A stretch of 54,949 bases of DNA from Rothia sp. HMSC078H08 (GTDB lineage: Bacteria > Actinomycetota > Actinomycetes > Actinomycetales > Micrococcaceae): NCBI RefSeq assembly GCF_001808955.1, contig NZ_KV795257.1, forward strand, positions 496,003 through 550,951, given 5' to 3'. Below are positions 54,125 to 54,949 of the stretch, in pieces. Made by a program: the position numbers and the translations under genes. The notes beneath the pieces are model-generated. The model was not told where the DNA came from. It made no database searches and worked only from the letters and a program-made list of their open reading frames with translations. How positions within the stretch are numbered: the stretch's first letter is position 1; each line of letters opens with the position of its first letter.

Positions 54125-54949
54125 TTAGTTAGCGTAGATGTACAGGTAGCCTGCCATAGCGTCACGGGTGATGGCTGCCGAGGAGGTGGAGCCGGTACCG
54201 ATGCCGTTGGAGGCAGCCCACGCCAGAGCCTGGGACGCGTAGCCGCCCTGAGCCTGTGCCGGGGAGCCAGCTGCACGGTACATGAACTCAGCCATGGTGG
54301 ACTCGGTGACGGCTTCCAGGGGGCGGAAGTCGCTACCGCTGATGCCCTGCTGGCTCAGCCAGAAAATCTCCTTGTACGCGGGGTGGTTGACCGGAACGTC
54401 GCTGAACGGCGAAACAGCCGGTGCGTTCACTGCGGGGCGGCCAGCCACGCGGTACAGGTAGGTTGCCAGCTGCGCACGGTTGACCGATGCGTTCGGGCGG
54501 AAGGTACCGTCCGCGAAGCCGAGCATGATGCGGTGATCAGAGTTCCAGCTGATCTCGTTGTAGTTCGGGTTCGAGTCGGACAGGTCGCTGTAGCCCAGCG
54601 CGGGGGTCTTACCGGCGAAGTCCAGGGAGGACGCCAGGATGTGCGGCAGGTCGTAATCGTGGTGGCTGAAGCCGTCAATCAGCTTCACGCGGGCATCGGA
54701 GAAGCCTGCGCCCAGGTATGCGTTGTATCCAGACTCGACTGCGCCTCGTGCGCTCCAGGTGACGGGGTTGGTGTTACCGGAGGTGTCCTTCGCACCAACC
54801 CACCAGTACATCGGGGATGCCTTGGTGGTTGCGTCAGCGTCCACGGAGCCATCCGAGTCGCCGCCTGCGACCATGATGGAGCCGCCGCCGTTACGCCAGG
54901 AGGTGTTGTGGTCGGTCAGCTCGTAGGTGATGAACTCAGCGCCACCGGA
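54125..54949 (-). CDS. SLH-domain surface protein, C-terminal part (5' end outside window)
   Basis: The frame is open to the window edge, so the N-terminus is missing; the Met at 54874 is internal. The visible 274 residues begin in an extracellular domain (AEFITYELTDHNTSWRNGGG ... VTWSARGAVESGYNAYLGAG) whose DGFSHHDYDLPHIL may be the His region of an alpha/beta-hydrolase-like esterase; that is inference. Three S-layer homology repeats follow: GYSDLSDSNPNYNEISW ... FRPNASVNRAQLATYLYRVAG, FSDVPVNHPAYKEIFWLSQ ... MAEFMYRAAG, and a shorter third (AMAGYLYIYAN). SLH repeats anchor proteins to wall polysaccharide. The terminator at 54059 closes it. Confidence 0.9.
   Translation of the reverse strand, partial: SGGAEFITYELTDHNTSWRNGGGSIMVAGGDSDGSVDADATTKASPMYWWVGAKDTSGNTNPVTWSARGAVESGYNAYLGAGFSDARVKLIDGFSHHDYDLPHILASSLDFAGKTPALGYSDLSDSNPNYNEISWNSDHRIMLGFADGTFRPNASVNRAQLATYLYRVAGRPAVNAPAVSPFSDVPVNHPAYKEIFWLSQQGISGSDFRPLEAVTESTMAEFMYRAAGSPAQAQGGYASQALAWAASNGIGTGSTSSAAITRDAMAGYLYIYAN

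Overview
The window reads as chromosome of a high-GC actinobacterium, most likely a Micrococcaceae member of the Rothia type. Direct evidence: WhiB, an MtrA/MtrB/LpqB cluster, an actinobacterial tmRNA tag (AESKRTDFALAA), a Tad pilus locus of actinobacterial layout, and the order secA - hpf - comF - lpqB - mtrB - mtrA plus whiB1 - pdtaS, which match Mycobacterium tuberculosis (Rv3240c-Rv3246c and Rv3219-Rv3220c). The genus is an inference from overall gene character (a secreted SLH-domain protein and Micrococcaceae-like genes), not from a search.

Layout. 1-2.3 kb: a membrane protein gene, then a small atypical island beside the tmRNA gene ssrA. The island is bounded by two 80-bp direct repeats, each carrying a copy of the ssrA terminator, and holds a phage terminase fragment, a broken Gly/Ala-rich bacteriocin-like peptide and a small two-helix membrane protein. 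2.6-6 kb: two DUF4190-type membrane proteins, smpB and prfB (smpB is the protein partner of ssrA). 6.2-11.1 kb: a compact Tad/Flp pilus operon (tadA-tadB-tadC-pilin-three TadE/G-like minor pilins). 11.5-16.4 kb: a galactan operon (glf-glfT2-wzm-wzt) that makes UDP-galactofuranose, polymerises it and exports the glycan. 17-21.5 kb: a 1512-residue FHA-FtsK/SpoIIIE protein like the T7SS motor EssC/EccC, with no visible WXG100 partner.

22-30.5 kb: a membrane protein, whiB1-like regulator, PdtaS-like sensor kinase, a CpaE/TadZ-like ATPase with a SAF-domain (CpaB-like) partner, an excisionase-type HTH protein, a LysM protein and an Rv3235-family protein. 30.6-39.9 kb: secA, long-form hibernation factor, comF, lpqB, mtrB and mtrA. 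39.9-45.8 kb: iscS-mnmA-chorismate mutase-MetE-like genes on the minus strand, with a divergent trmL-uracil-DNA-glycosylase-like pair. 46-54.9 kb: an HtrA-like membrane protease, a 55-residue membrane peptide, a large Q/P-rich 804-residue protein of unknown function, a TPM-domain/coiled-coil protein followed by PspA, and the C-terminal part of an SLH-domain surface protein cut by the window edge.

Working together: much of the window builds or guards the envelope (pilus, galactan, SecA, MtrAB/LpqB, HtrA, PspA/TPM, LysM, SLH). A second group serves translation quality (ssrA, smpB, prfB, hpf, mnmA, trmL). Five otherwise unrelated proteins share Tyr/Gln/Gly-rich low-complexity segments. Many gene ends carry strong intrinsic terminators, so operon limits are fairly clear. 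All calls come from reading the sequence; no database search was run.
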